DNA from: Helicobacteraceae bacterium
GTDB lineage: Bacteria; Campylobacterota; Campylobacteria; Campylobacterales; Helicobacteraceae
Reading direction: 5' to 3'
Length of the DNA stretch: 64,000 nt
NCBI GenBank assembly: GCA_900770765.1
Contig: CAAGLK010000112.1
Location: forward strand, 6,843-70,842
Shown here: positions 16,729 to 26,000 of the stretch, piece by piece
How positions within the stretch are numbered: the first letter of the stretch is position 1
Layout of the letters: the number at the start of each line of letters is the position of its first letter
The notes under the pieces: generated by a model
Database searches by the model: none
Seen by the model: only the letters and a program-made list of their open reading frames with translations
What the model was told of the DNA's origin: nothing
Made by a program: the position numbers and the translations under genes

Positions 16729-19131
16729 ATGCAATTAGAAAGATATGGAGAGTTTCCAAAGGAGCTACCTCTTATTGTTGAAGAGGATATTTTACTTTAT
16801 CCTTTTATGATTGCACCTTTATTTTTAAATAGCGATGATAATATTAAAGCCGTTGAAATGGCTATGGAAAGTAAGGATAGGCTAGTTTTTATCGCACCTT
16901 CAAAAAGCGATGATGATAATGGATTTTATGATATTGGCGTAATTGGAACTATTATGCGGCGAGTTGCGCTGCCAGATGGGCGGATTAAGATTCTATTTCA
17001 AGGCTTAAGTCGTGGGAGTGTAATAGATATTGTGGATAAAGAGCCATTAATTGGAATCATAAATCCAATTATCCCCACACCTTATGATAGCGTTCGCGTA
17101 GATGCAATTTTAAGCGTTTTAAAAGAAAAGCTAAGGGCGCTTTATGCGATTAATCAAAACTTCCCGCAAGATTTATTAAAAAGTATAAATGACACAAGCG
17201 ACCCAAACCGCGCCGCAGATTTAATAGCAAGTGCGGTTCGCATTAAAAGAGACCAAGCATATAAGATTTTTAAAGAATCAAACACAGAAGAGCGACTTTT
17301 AAATCTTATGGAATTTATAATTGAAGATATTCAAGCACAGCAAATCCAAAAAGAAATTAAAGTCAAAGTTAATTCTAAAATGGAAAAAATTAATAAAGAA
17401 TATTTTCTAAAAGAGCAGTTAAAACAAATCCAAAAAGAGCTAGGCACAGATGCGAATCGTGATAGCGAAATTGAAGAATACAAGCAAAAGCTAGAAAAGC
17501 TAAAAGATGTAATGAATAAAGATGCTTATAAAGAGATAAAAAAGCAAATTGACAAGCTAAATAAAATGCACCCAGATAGTGCAGATGCGAATCTTTTACA
17601 AAATTATGTAGAGCTTATGCTTGAGATTCCATTTGGTCAATTTGCTAAAAAAGAGCTAGAAATTAGCGAAGTAGAAAAACAGCTAAATAAAGACCACTAT
17701 GCACTAGAGAAGCCAAAGGAACGCATTGTGGAATACTTTGCTGTGCGAAAACTTTTAGAGTTGAGAAATAAAAACAATACAGATTCTAAAGGCACTATTT
17801 TATGCTTTTACGGACCGCCTGGAGTGGGTAAAACAAGCCTTGCAAACTCCATTGCTTCTGCTCTAAAGCGTAAATTAGTTAGAATCGCACTAGGCGGCTT
17901 AGAGGATGTTAGCGAGTTAAGAGGGCATAGGCGGACTTACATAGGGGCAATGCCAGGTAGAATCGTGCAAGGCTTAATTGACGCAAAAGAAATGAATCCT
18001 GTTGTCGTGCTAGATGAAATAGATAAAGTGCATAATTCTTATAGAGGCGACCCAAGCTCTGTGCTTTTAGAGATTTTAGACCCTGAGCAAAATAAGGAAT
18101 TTAGAGATTATTATGCTAATTTTGACTTAGATTTATCGCAAGTTATTTTTATAGCAACTGCAAATGATACTAGCTCTATTCCAGCACCGCTTAGAGATAG
18201 AATGGAGTTTATTAATATAAATAGTTACACACCTAGTCAAAAAGAGCAAATTGCTAAAAAATATTTGATTCCGCAAGAGTTAGCAAAACACGGCCTAGAA
18301 AATAAAGAAGTATCTTTTAGCGCTTCTGCTATTAAATTAATTATAGAAAAATACACTAGAGAAGCTGGTGTGCGGAATCTGCGGCGAAAAATAGCGCAAA
18401 TCTTACGCAAAGCGGCAAAAGAGATTCTACAAGCTCCACAAGAAAAAGTGCAAATCACACCTAAGAATCTAGCTAATTATTTAGACAAAATTGTATTTGA
18501 GTTTGAAAATGCTAGTAAAAATGCAGAAGTTGGGTTAATTAATGGTCTTGCATGGACAAGCGTTGGCGGAGATGTGCTAAAAATTGAAGCATTAAAAATT
18601 AAGGGCAAGGGCGGATTACAAATTACCGGAAATTTAGGCGATGTGATGAAAGAGAGTGCGAAAATCGCTTATTCTTATGTGAAATCTTTAATTGATAGCG
18701 GCGAGTTAAAAGTGGATTCCAAGCTAATCCCACAAACGCAAAAAGAAAAAGATGAAAAGGTAAGGTTAGCCCCTAGTGAAATTTATCATCGCTTTGATAT
18801 TTGCCTACATGTCCCAGAGGGCGCTACGCCAAAGGATGGTCCAAGCGCTGGAATCGCAATAGCTAGCGCAATTGCCTCTCTTTTAAGTAACAAAAAGGCA
18901 AGAGGCGATGTGGCTATGACAGGTGAGCTTACACTAAGGGGGCAGGTGCTACCTATTGGCGGATTACAAGAGAAGCTAATCGCCGCTTATAAATCTGGTA
19001 TGAAGGAAGTTTTAATACCTGCTAAAAACTTTGAGCGAGATTTAGATGAGATTCCACAAGAAGTAAAAGAGGGGTTAAAGATTCACCCCGTTAGTAAGTT
19101 TAGCGAAGTTTTAAAAGTGGTTTTAGTGTAA
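16729..19131 (+). CDS. lon: Lon ATP-dependent protease
   Basis: About 800 residues, complete. The N-terminal substrate domain is followed by the AAA+ module with Walker A 'GPPGVGKT' and Walker B 'VVLDEIDK', then the C-terminal protease with the Ser in 'DGPSAGIAI' and the Lys in 'EKLIAAYKSG'. Lon degrades misfolded and regulatory proteins. I choose the ATG at 16729 because TAGGAG lies 6 bp before it; an earlier in-frame ATG (16714) sits inside the bamD stop region and lacks a ribosome site. Confidence 0.96.
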   Translation: MQLERYGEFPKELPLIVEEDILLYPFMIAPLFLNSDDNIKAVEMAMESKDRLVFIAPSKSDDDNGFYDIGVIGTIMRRVALPDGRIKILFQGLSRGSVIDIVDKEPLIGIINPIIPTPYDSVRVDAILSVLKEKLRALYAINQNFPQDLLKSINDTSDPNRAADLIASAVRIKRDQAYKIFKESNTEERLLNLMEFIIEDIQAQQIQKEIKVKVNSKMEKINKEYFLKEQLKQIQKELGTDANRDSEIEEYKQKLEKLKDVMNKDAYKEIKKQIDKLNKMHPDSADANLLQNYVELMLEIPFGQFAKKELEISEVEKQLNKDHYALEKPKERIVEYFAVRKLLELRNKNNTDSKGTILCFYGPPGVGKTSLANSIASALKRKLVRIALGGLEDVSELRGHRRTYIGAMPGRIVQGLIDAKEMNPVVVLDEIDKVHNSYRGDPSSVLLEILDPEQNKEFRDYYANFDLDLSQVIFIATANDTSSIPAPLRDRMEFININSYTPSQKEQIAKKYLIPQELAKHGLENKEVSFSASAIKLIIEKYTREAGVRNLRRKIAQILRKAAKEILQAPQEKVQITPKNLANYLDKIVFEFENASKNAEVGLINGLAWTSVGGDVLKIEALKIKGKGGLQITGNLGDVMKESAKIAYSYVKSLIDSGELKVDSKLIPQTQKEKDEKVRLAPSEIYHRFDICLHVPEGATPKDGPSAGIAIASAIASLLSNKKARGDVAMTGELTLRGQVLPIGGLQEKLIAAYKSGMKEVLIPAKNFERDLDEIPQEVKEGLKIHPVSKFSEVLKVVLV

Positions 19132-19758
19132 TTGCAAGAATCGCTTTTTAAGGTTAATCCTAGTTGTCCGCTGGAATCTTTAGGGATTCCGCTAGAATTG
19201 CAAAATGAAATTTGCGGCATTGATGAGGCGGGGCGTGGGTGCGTGGCTGGGTCTCTCTTTGTATGTGGAGTGATTTTAAAAATTAAGATTCCACAAAAGC
19301 TGCTAGAATCCTTAAATGATTCTAAAGTCTTAAGTGCTAAAAGGCGTGAGATTCTAGCAGATGAGCTTAAAAAATATTGTGCGTTTTATATTGTTAAAAA
19401 AAGTGCGAGCGAGATTGATAAAAGCGGCTTAAGCGCGTGTTTGAAGGAAGCGTTACGCGAGATTGTGGAATCTTTAGCGGCGTCTTTTTATGTTTTTGAT
19501 GGGAATTGTAACTTTGGGATTCCACATTTAAAGACGCTAATTAAGGGCGACTCTAAGCTAAAGGCAATTAGTGCGGCAAGTATCTTAGCAAAAGTGGCTA
19601 AAGATGCGGAAATGAGGGAGCTTGATAAAATTTATCCGCAATATAAATTTGCAAAAAATAAAGGCTATGGAAGCGCCGCACACATTGAAGCAATTAGGCA
19701 ATTTGGCTTATGTAAAGCACATCGCAAAAGCTATAAAATAAAGCGACTCAATGCTTAA
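19132..19758 (+). CDS. rnhB: Ribonuclease HII
   Basis: The 208-residue enzyme cleaves the RNA strand of RNA-DNA hybrids, including single ribonucleotides in DNA. The signature 'GIDEAGRGCVAG' with the first acidic residues, 'DSKVLSAKRRE', 'DGNCNFGIP' and 'KGDSKLKAISAASILAKVAKD' are all present. The start appears to be a TTG directly after the lon stop codon, implying translational coupling. A later start would leave too short an N-terminus before 'GIDEAGRG'. Confidence 0.9.
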   Translation: MQESLFKVNPSCPLESLGIPLELQNEICGIDEAGRGCVAGSLFVCGVILKIKIPQKLLESLNDSKVLSAKRREILADELKKYCAFYIVKKSASEIDKSGLSACLKEALREIVESLAASFYVFDGNCNFGIPHLKTLIKGDSKLKAISAASILAKVAKDAEMRELDKIYPQYKFAKNKGYGSAAHIEAIRQFGLCKAHRKSYKIKRLNA

Positions 19759-19798
19759 ATGTGGAATCGCAAATAAATAGCTAAGAATTAATTAGAGC

Positions 19799-19836
19799 GT
19801 GGATTGCTTCGGTTGCTTCGCTCCCTCGCAATGACG
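19799..19836 (-). repeat. Dispersed palindromic element, copy 1 (inverted orientation)
   Basis: Read on the minus strand it begins CGTCATTGCGAG and ends GCAATCCACG around a short hairpin (GAAGCAACCGAAGC). The ends match the other copies in this window (19987, 46207, 48161). The 19759-20058 interval contains this element, two further copies and no gene. Confidence 0.7.
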
Positions 19837-19951
19837 GAATATGGGTATTGCTGGAATTTTTTAAGGATTCGTGGTAGCCTATAATTTAACTAGAATCTTA
19901 ACTTGTTGTAGAATCGTAAAAAATCATTTTGTCCTTTGCGGCTATTCCATT

Positions 19952-19970
19952 TGTCATTGCGAGACTTGAC
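19952..19970 (+). repeat. Dispersed palindromic element, left half only
   Basis: TGTCATTGCGAGACTTGAC is identical to the left 19 bases of the complete element starting at 19987, but the right half is missing. This suggests a truncated duplicate or a tandem insertion next to the complete copy. Confidence 0.7.
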
Positions 19971-19986
19971 ACAAAGCCACCCCACT

Positions 19987-20038
19987 TGTCATTGCGAGAC
20001 TTGACATAGTCAAGTCGTGGCAATCTAGGTAGAATCTA
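19987..20038 (+). repeat. Dispersed palindromic element, complete copy 2
   Basis: Outer ends TGTCATTGCGAG and TCGTGGCAATCTAG flank a perfect inner stem GACTTGAC / GTCAAGTC with loop ATA. The element ends 21 bp before the last gene of the restriction-modification island, so it marks one island border. Confidence 0.8.
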
Positions 20039-20058
20039 GCAGTTTAAGATTCCACAAT

Positions 20059-20370
20059 TTAATCTTGTGGTTTTGATAAATAAATATCCCGCACTTCCCA
20101 CACGCCTTTTTTCTTACTTTCAATAGCTACTTTTTTAAGCGTTTTTATAAGGTCGCACTCGCAGTCAAATTTTACATTATGCTCTAACATATAGGTTATT
20201 GCTTTTGTGTGGATATTATCAATTGTAGGTTCTATGTTGTGATTTTTCAAATAATACAATACCATTACAATATAACGCTCATATTTGCTTAATTGCCCAA
20301 AAGGCGAGTTTTTTAATCTTTCTATATCTCTTTTTTGCTGTTCTAGTGCTTCTTGTGATAATTTGCCCAT
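20059..20370 (-). CDS. Small protein of the R-M island, unknown function
   Basis: A 103-residue soluble protein, mostly helical and charged ('LSQEALEQQKRDIERLKNSPFGQLSKYERYIVMVLYYLKN'), with a Cys pair 'DCECD' near residue 75. I do not recognise a family. It lies 10 bp downstream of the 818-residue nuclease-methyltransferase on the same strand and is likely cotranslated with it. It could be an accessory, specificity or control subunit, but nothing in the sequence (no clear helix-turn-helix) proves this. Confidence 0.55.
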   Translation of the reverse strand: MGKLSQEALEQQKRDIERLKNSPFGQLSKYERYIVMVLYYLKNHNIEPTIDNIHTKAITYMLEHNVKFDCECDLIKTLKKVAIESKKKGVWEVRDIYLSKPQD

Positions 20371-20380
20371 TTTTTACTCC

Positions 20381-22837
20381 TTAATAATCTTTTATTAGCG
20401 TTCCTTGTTCGCCTTTATTGTTTAGCTTCCACTCACCTTTCTTATTATCGCTAACGGGTTCGGCTATTTTCTCTAAAATATCCAAAACATCTTCATCTCT
20501 TGGCGTGATTCCATTACTTAAATGCGGAATCACTTCATAGCAAATATCATCAAATAAAGCTGCACGATTTTCTAACTCGCATTTTTTAAGATAATTTTTA
20601 ATGAAATATTTTGCCCTAACTTCAAGCGGTAGCTTACTATGTTTATGTGGTTCTTTTATATGATATTTCTTAGTTTTTGTATCTAGGCTAAATTTACTAT
20701 CAATTAAGGCTAAAACATCTTCATATTTGTCGTTTAAATCATCTAAAAAGGCATTATCCATAGCTGTAATCATCATTAAATCGCTTAATTCATCTAAATC
20801 TAGCCCTTCTTCGCTTTTTACAATCTCATCTTTTACAGAATCCAAAAGCAAATTTATATTTTTGCCTAGATTATGCTTAGCTTTTGTTTGTGGGTTTTCA
20901 ACCTTTCTAAAATACATTATAAGCTGTCCGCTTACTACTGAAAAGGGATTTTGTCTTTTTTTAAAGCTAGTTTGCCCATTGCTTTGCCTTAGACTTTTTA
21001 CATATTCAAAGCCATAAGATTCTGCACTCTCTTTTATATTTTGCCAAAGCTGTATATTGTGATGCTGGAAGCAAAATGCCATCCAACGATTAAATTTTAA
21101 AACCCTAAACATTTCTTTTAAGGATTTATTCATAAGCGTATGATATTCGTCTTTGCTTTTTTCTAAACTCCCCTTTTCTATACACTCTTTTTCTTTTAAA
21201 TCCCTATCAAAAGGCAAGTCAAGCCACACATTCCACATAGTGCTTAAATCTAAATATGGAATCTTAGCTCCATAAGGTGGGTCTGTGTAGATAAAATCTA
21301 TAGAGTTAGATTCTATCTCTTTTAAATTTGTCGCATCAGCTTGGAATATTTTATCGCCATTTATGCGAGGCTCTAGCGAGTCTAAATTATTTAAATCTAT
21401 CTCTTTTCTTTGTGTGATTAACGCCCCTTCAAAATCTTTTATAACTCTATTTATTGGCTCAAAATACGCATCATAAAAATTTAGCGAGTTGTCTAGCTCT
21501 TTTTTGCCTTTTATTATGTGTTGGATTTTATTGCTATAAACTTCTTTTGTATCTAAAAATGTAGGTTTTTTTGCTATTCTATAGCGATAATATCTAAAAA
21601 CTGCAGAATCTCCACCGCCCCCGACTGATTTATGAAAAGTTAAATTTATATTCTTAAGCGTATTATAAAATGCTAAAAGCAAGGAATATCTAAGATTCCG
21701 CTTTTTAAGTCTATTTTCCTTGCTTCCGCTTGGTGTTGTGTGCTTAAAAATAAGTTTTCTTAGAATCGCAAGCTCGGCAAGTTGCTTTTTATTAAATAGT
21801 TTTAATGCTGAGCTTACATCACTACCCTTTGGTAAAATTTCATCTTGTGGAATCCACAATATAGAATCTTGCTCCTTTTGCGTAGCTATTTCGCCAAATT
21901 CCTTATCAATTGCATTTGGATAATATTTTGCACCTTTTAGAAACTCTTTAGCTTGTTTTTCATTTTTAGGTCTAAGCGTTTCAAATTCGCTTAAAATTGT
22001 TTCGCTAAGTGATTGAAGCTCACCTAAATCACATTTTGCACTTAAAGCCTTTGTCATAAAAATACTAAGCGGGTTTAAATCCGTATGGATTCCTATGCGT
22101 CCGTTCATTAAAGCCTCAATTGCAGTTACTCCACTACCACCAAAAGAATCCAGCACAATATCACCCTCATCGGTAAAGTTTCTTATATGACTAGTTACCA
22201 CATCCCAGCTTTGTGTTGTAAAATATGGCATACATCCAAAATATCTTTTTCTAGCTTGCTTCTTAGGTTTTTTAATAGCTTTAGGCAACCCCCTCTCCAA
22301 ATACCAAGAATCCGGCTTTTTAACCTTTTTTGCATTTTGTCCTATCACTTTTTTAAAAGATTCTATCGGCGTGGTTAAAAGCGTCTTTAACTCGCTAAAT
22401 TTAGATTCCAACTCATCTTTTAAATTTAGCTTAAAAATCGCCTCTTGCTTATCGGTTTTAAAAATCACAAGTTCCCAGCCATTACACAGCGCATAATAAG
22501 GGCTTTTAAAAGATACCGCATAGCTTAGCGTCTGCTTCTCAGCCTTAGAATCTTTATCCACACTTACGCTAGGCGCCTTTGCATCAAGCACACAATGCAC
22601 TTGCGATTCCACATATAGCGTATAATCAGGCACTAAAGTCGCCTCTATTTGCTTATTTGACCCTACTACAATTGTGTCATTAAGCGCTTGTGAAAGCCTC
22701 ACTTCTAGCTTAGAATCCCCACTTTTAAAGCCTAACTTCTCTAAGATTCTATCTATCACAAACGCCCTTACAGAATCCTCTTTAAACTCGCTAGAATCTA
22801 GCTGCGAAAAATCAAAATCGTTTAATATCTTTTCCAT
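20381..22837 (-). CDS. Putative nuclease-DNA methyltransferase fusion (R-M-like)
   Basis: Residues 1-140 resemble the N-terminal nuclease domain of type I R subunits: 'VPDYTLY' (Asp71) followed by 'VLDAKAP' (Asp85, Lys87) gives a PD-(D/E)xK-type site. Residues about 200-270 contain a methyltransferase SAM-binding motif 'IVLDSFGGSGVTAIEAL' (228-244). The catalytic 'IYTDPPYGAKIPYLDLS' with DPPY at 519-522 comes about 290 residues later. The motif order I then IV, with a long insert, suggests an alpha-type amino-methyltransferase (N6-adenine or N4-cytosine) with a recognition region in between. No helicase motor is present. It is followed by the 103-residue gene and lies 31 bp downstream of the HaeIII-type pair. 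Confidence 0.75.
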   Translation of the reverse strand: MEKILNDFDFSQLDSSEFKEDSVRAFVIDRILEKLGFKSGDSKLEVRLSQALNDTIVVGSNKQIEATLVPDYTLYVESQVHCVLDAKAPSVSVDKDSKAEKQTLSYAVSFKSPYYALCNGWELVIFKTDKQEAIFKLNLKDELESKFSELKTLLTTPIESFKKVIGQNAKKVKKPDSWYLERGLPKAIKKPKKQARKRYFGCMPYFTTQSWDVVTSHIRNFTDEGDIVLDSFGGSGVTAIEALMNGRIGIHTDLNPLSIFMTKALSAKCDLGELQSLSETILSEFETLRPKNEKQAKEFLKGAKYYPNAIDKEFGEIATQKEQDSILWIPQDEILPKGSDVSSALKLFNKKQLAELAILRKLIFKHTTPSGSKENRLKKRNLRYSLLLAFYNTLKNINLTFHKSVGGGGDSAVFRYYRYRIAKKPTFLDTKEVYSNKIQHIIKGKKELDNSLNFYDAYFEPINRVIKDFEGALITQRKEIDLNNLDSLEPRINGDKIFQADATNLKEIESNSIDFIYTDPPYGAKIPYLDLSTMWNVWLDLPFDRDLKEKECIEKGSLEKSKDEYHTLMNKSLKEMFRVLKFNRWMAFCFQHHNIQLWQNIKESAESYGFEYVKSLRQSNGQTSFKKRQNPFSVVSGQLIMYFRKVENPQTKAKHNLGKNINLLLDSVKDEIVKSEEGLDLDELSDLMMITAMDNAFLDDLNDKYEDVLALIDSKFSLDTKTKKYHIKEPHKHSKLPLEVRAKYFIKNYLKKCELENRAALFDDICYEVIPHLSNGITPRDEDVLDILEKIAEPVSDNKKGEWKLNNKGEQGTLIKDY

Positions 22838-22868
22838 TTCTTACCCTTAAACTTTTACTTTTAGAATT

Positions 22869-23801
22869 TTACCACTTCACTTTTATAACAAACAAATCGC
22901 TAGGGATTCCAATTAGCTTTATATCAAATTTTAGACTTGATTCTATTTTAGAACTCGCATTATGGATTCTAAGGCTTATTGCCCAAGAGTTGTTAAAGTT
23001 TATCTCTAGCGTATTTTTAGAGTTTTCCTTAAAGTCAAACCACCGCACATTTGTAGGCATTTCAAGTTTTTTTACCTTAAATTGTGGAATCTTAACGCTT
23101 TTATTTAGTGTATTATAAATATTAAAGCCTTGAATTAATGTTTCTTGTGTGGAATCTAAAGCGATAATTTTATAAAAATCATAATTTCCTACTAAATAGC
23201 TAAGCAGTTTTTGACAAATATTTTTAGTCTCTAAAATCCTTAACAATTCTTTTTTAAACGCTTCTAAAAGTGGCTTATAAATTGTATTTTCTTTATCTAA
23301 AATATTCCAACTTTGCCCTTTTGTAGAATCTAAAATATCAAAAATAGGTGAAATTTCTTTAAAATAATTTTCACTACAAGGTATATTTAGCCACTTTTTG
23401 CCAAAGTCTAAATTGCGTGAGAGTCGGCTGTGTTTAAGAGCAAAATGATTATGTTTAGCACTTAAGCCAATAATCCAAGAAATTTTTTCTCGCTTTATCA
23501 AAATATCTCGCACATCTCCGCTCTCGCCCTTTTTATCCTCTTGAATAGAAAGTTCTAAAATATCGCTTCCATCAAGCATTAAAGGTTCTAAATTAAAAAG
23601 CGATTCACAAATTGATAAACTTGCCATTTTTAGCTGACTTTGTAAATTTAAATCACTCGCCTCCCACGCTCTTTTTGCGGCTTCAAATCCAAGTTGCTTA
23701 TCTAAAATCACATTTTGCCTATGTTTTTTAATGGTTTTAAAAATAGCTAAAATCAAGGCAAACTCAAACGCTCTTCCGTTGTTATTGCTTTTTACACTCA
23801 T
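22869..23801 (-). CDS. HaeIII-family restriction endonuclease
   Basis: A 310-residue protein close in length to R.HaeIII. It begins 'KSNNNGRAFEFALILAI', the characteristic N-terminus of this family, and contains 'SGDVRDILIKREKISWIIG' followed by 'SAKHNHFALKHSRLS', also typical. The Asp and Lys residues there may form the active site (inference). It should cut GGCC. It starts immediately after the stop codon of the cognate methyltransferase, so methylase would be made first. The target-site depletion in this window supports activity in this lineage. Confidence 0.88.
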   Translation of the reverse strand: MSVKSNNNGRAFEFALILAIFKTIKKHRQNVILDKQLGFEAAKRAWEASDLNLQSQLKMASLSICESLFNLEPLMLDGSDILELSIQEDKKGESGDVRDILIKREKISWIIGLSAKHNHFALKHSRLSRNLDFGKKWLNIPCSENYFKEISPIFDILDSTKGQSWNILDKENTIYKPLLEAFKKELLRILETKNICQKLLSYLVGNYDFYKIIALDSTQETLIQGFNIYNTLNKSVKIPQFKVKKLEMPTNVRWFDFKENSKNTLEINFNNSWAISLRIHNASSKIESSLKFDIKLIGIPSDLFVIKVKW

Positions 23802-24806
23802 TTAAGCCTCCCCTAAGGCTTCTTTAATGCTTAATGCGATTTCATAGGCTAAATTTATAGGCACGGCGTTTCCTATCATTTTATAAGCATCATTTAAGTT
23901 TGTGTAAATAAATTTAAAATCATCAGGGAAGCCTTGCACTCTCGCACATTCTCGCACACTTAAGCGGCGGTATTTATCTTCAAAGCCACTTACAAAGCGG
24001 CAGTCGTTTTTACCAAATTTTTCCATTTTTGGAGCTTGTGGGTGTAATTGCGTTTGTCTCCCACTTGCTTGAATTGTAAAGGCTTGCTCATCCCATGCTT
24101 TTACGCGGTTTCTGCTCATAAAAATAGGTGAAAATCCACCTGTGAAATATTCATTATTATTAATTGCGTTTTCATTTGCTTTATTTCCAGCTTTTGCGGC
24201 GATTGCGGAATCTTGCAAGTCAAAAATTACATCTCTTAAAGTAATTTTATTAGAATCTTTTATGCTAGAACCTAAAGGGAAGTTAAAATTAATCTTTAAA
24301 TCATCTCTAAAACCTACATAAAATACTCTTTTTCTCTCTTGTGCTACCCCAAAATCCTTTGCATTTACTAACTTTAAGCTAACTTTATATCCAGCTTTTT
24401 TAAAAGATTCCAAGAAGCTATCAACCGCATTTTTATGACGAGGTGCTAACATACCGCTTACATTTTCTGCTAAGAAAAATTTAGGCTTAACTTCATTTAA
24501 GATTCTAATGTATTCTAAAAATAACGCCCCTCTTTTATCATTGATACCAGCTAAATTCCCAGCCTCACTCCAGCTTTGACACGGCGGACCGCCGATAATG
24601 CCACAAATATTTTTATAATCTTTAAAGCTAAGCTTTTTTATATCGCCTTTTAAAAGCGTAGTTTCTTTATGATTTGCTATAAAACTATCCCAAATATTTT
24701 TATCAATTTCATTTGCTACTTTTATGAAGAATCCAGCCTTTTTAAATCCTAAGTCTAGCCCACCACATCCGCTAAAAAGGCTTATTAGATTTAATATTTT
24801 TCCCAT
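23802..24806 (-). CDS. DNA (cytosine-5)-methyltransferase, HaeIII type (GGCC)
   Basis: A 334-residue C5-methyltransferase with motif I '[17 protein letters not shown]', motif IV '[17 protein letters not shown]' with catalytic Cys76, motif VI 'FFLAENVSG', motif VIII '[11 protein letters not shown]' and motif X '[14 protein letters not shown]'. The target-recognition part '[19 protein letters not shown]' and '[18 protein letters not shown]' is, from memory, very close to M.HaeIII, so GGCC with the inner C methylated is the expected target. It protects against the adjacent endonuclease. Confidence 0.92.
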   Translation of the reverse strand: MGKILNLISLFSGCGGLDLGFKKAGFFIKVANEIDKNIWDSFIANHKETTLLKGDIKKLSFKDYKNICGIIGGPPCQSWSEAGNLAGINDKRGALFLEYIRILNEVKPKFFLAENVSGMLAPRHKNAVDSFLESFKKAGYKVSLKLVNAKDFGVAQERKRVFYVGFRDDLKINFNFPLGSSIKDSNKITLRDVIFDLQDSAIAAKAGNKANENAINNNEYFTGGFSPIFMSRNRVKAWDEQAFTIQASGRQTQLHPQAPKMEKFGKNDCRFVSGFEDKYRRLSVRECARVQGFPDDFKFIYTNLNDAYKMIGNAVPINLAYEIALSIKEALGEA

Positions 24807-24893
24807 TTTTTGCCCTTAATTTAAAGTGTAGATTTTAGCAAAATTTAATTTAGATTCTTAGGCGATTTTTAAGAGAATTTATTTAAAAAATGC

Positions 24894-24899
24894 TACAAT
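24894..24899 (+). promoter_or_regulatory. Probable -10 box for the pyrD operon
   Basis: TACAAT 37 bp before the pyrD ATG and followed by TGCCGAATTTTTTGC. A ribosome site AGGA is present 7 bp before the start codon. Confidence 0.45.
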
Positions 24900-24935
24900 T
24901 GCCGAATTTTTTGCAAAAAATTTTTTAGGATTCTT

Positions 24936-26000
24936 ATGTTAAGTTATAACACAATTAAGCCCTTGCTTTTTAAAAGCGACCCTGAGTTTGCCCACGCTTT
25001 TGTGGAATCTTGCGCGAGATTCTCCCCTAAGATTCCGCTTTTACTGCCTTTTTTAGCTTCTAAATTATGTGTTAAAGATGAGATTTTAAGGCAAAATCTA
25101 TGCGGATTAGACTTTTATAATCCTATTGGTTTAGCGGCTGGCTTTGATAAAAATGCGACTATGATTGAGATGCTTTGTGCGTGTGGATTCTCTCACCTAG
25201 AGCTAGGAGCGGTTACACCAAAGGCACAAGCTGGTAATGACAAGCCGCGTCTGTGGCGACATGTGGAGGCTGAATCTTTGCAAAATGCGATGGGCTTTAA
25301 TAATGATGGAGCTAGTGTGATTTCTACTAGGCTGGATTCTAGCTATCCATTTGCGATTCCACTTGGGATAAATATTGGCAAAAATAAAGACACGCCACTT
25401 GAAGATGCGATAAGCGATTATGAGATTTTAGCTAAGACCTTTAGCGAAAATACGGATTATTTAAGCATAAATATTTCCTCTCCTAACACGCCAAATTTAC
25501 GGGATTTACAAAATGAGAGTTTCATAAAAGAGCTATTTTTAAAGCTAAAAGATGTTTATAAAAAGCCTATATTTTTAAAACTTTCTCCTGATTTAGAAAT
25601 TGATGAAGCTTTGAAACTTAGCGATTGTGCGATAAATTACGGCTGTGATGGAATCATTGCCACAAATACAACTTTAGATTATTCACTTGTAGCAAATCCG
25701 CAAGATAAAGGCGGCATAAGCGGCAAGGTGCTAGCGACAAAAAGTAGAGAAATGCTAAGGCAAATCGCGCTGCATTTAAGGACACAAAAAAGCAAGTGCA
25801 TTTTAATAAGCGTAGGCGGCATAGATAGCGCTGAAGAGGCGTTTTGTCGTATTAAAATGGGGGCAAGTTTAGTGCAAGTGTATAGTGCGTTGATTTTTAA
25901 AGGACCAGCCCTTGTGCGTGATATAAACTATAATCTTATAAATTTATTAAAAAAAGATGGCTTTAATCACATAAGCGAAGCTGTGGGGGCTAGTTTATGA
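24936..26000 (+). CDS. pyrD: Dihydroorotate dehydrogenase (quinone)
   Basis: The 354-residue class-2, membrane-associated enzyme oxidises dihydroorotate to orotate in pyrimidine synthesis. N-terminal helices (residues 1-40) for quinone contact precede the FMN barrel. Hallmarks are 'GLAAGFDKNATMIEML', 'ELGAVTPKAQAGNDKPR', 'INISSPNTPNLRDLQ' with the catalytic Ser, 'LKLSPDL' and 'SVGGI'. It overlaps the M16 peptidase gene by ATGA and leads the pyrD-M16-dapA-SDR-pgsA operon. Confidence 0.96.
   Translation: MLSYNTIKPLLFKSDPEFAHAFVESCARFSPKIPLLLPFLASKLCVKDEILRQNLCGLDFYNPIGLAAGFDKNATMIEMLCACGFSHLELGAVTPKAQAGNDKPRLWRHVEAESLQNAMGFNNDGASVISTRLDSSYPFAIPLGINIGKNKDTPLEDAISDYEILAKTFSENTDYLSINISSPNTPNLRDLQNESFIKELFLKLKDVYKKPIFLKLSPDLEIDEALKLSDCAINYGCDGIIATNTTLDYSLVANPQDKGGISGKVLATKSREMLRQIALHLRTQKSKCILISVGGIDSAEEAFCRIKMGASLVQVYSALIFKGPALVRDINYNLINLLKKDGFNHISEAVGASL

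Noticed and set aside
19759..20058. CRISPR array or tRNA in the repeat-rich gap
   Set aside because: Repeats are few, palindromic and irregularly spaced; no cloverleaf could be drawn.
20381..22837. Type I restriction subunit (HsdR)
   Set aside because: Only the N-terminal nuclease-like region fits; there is no helicase motor and the rest is a methyltransferase.
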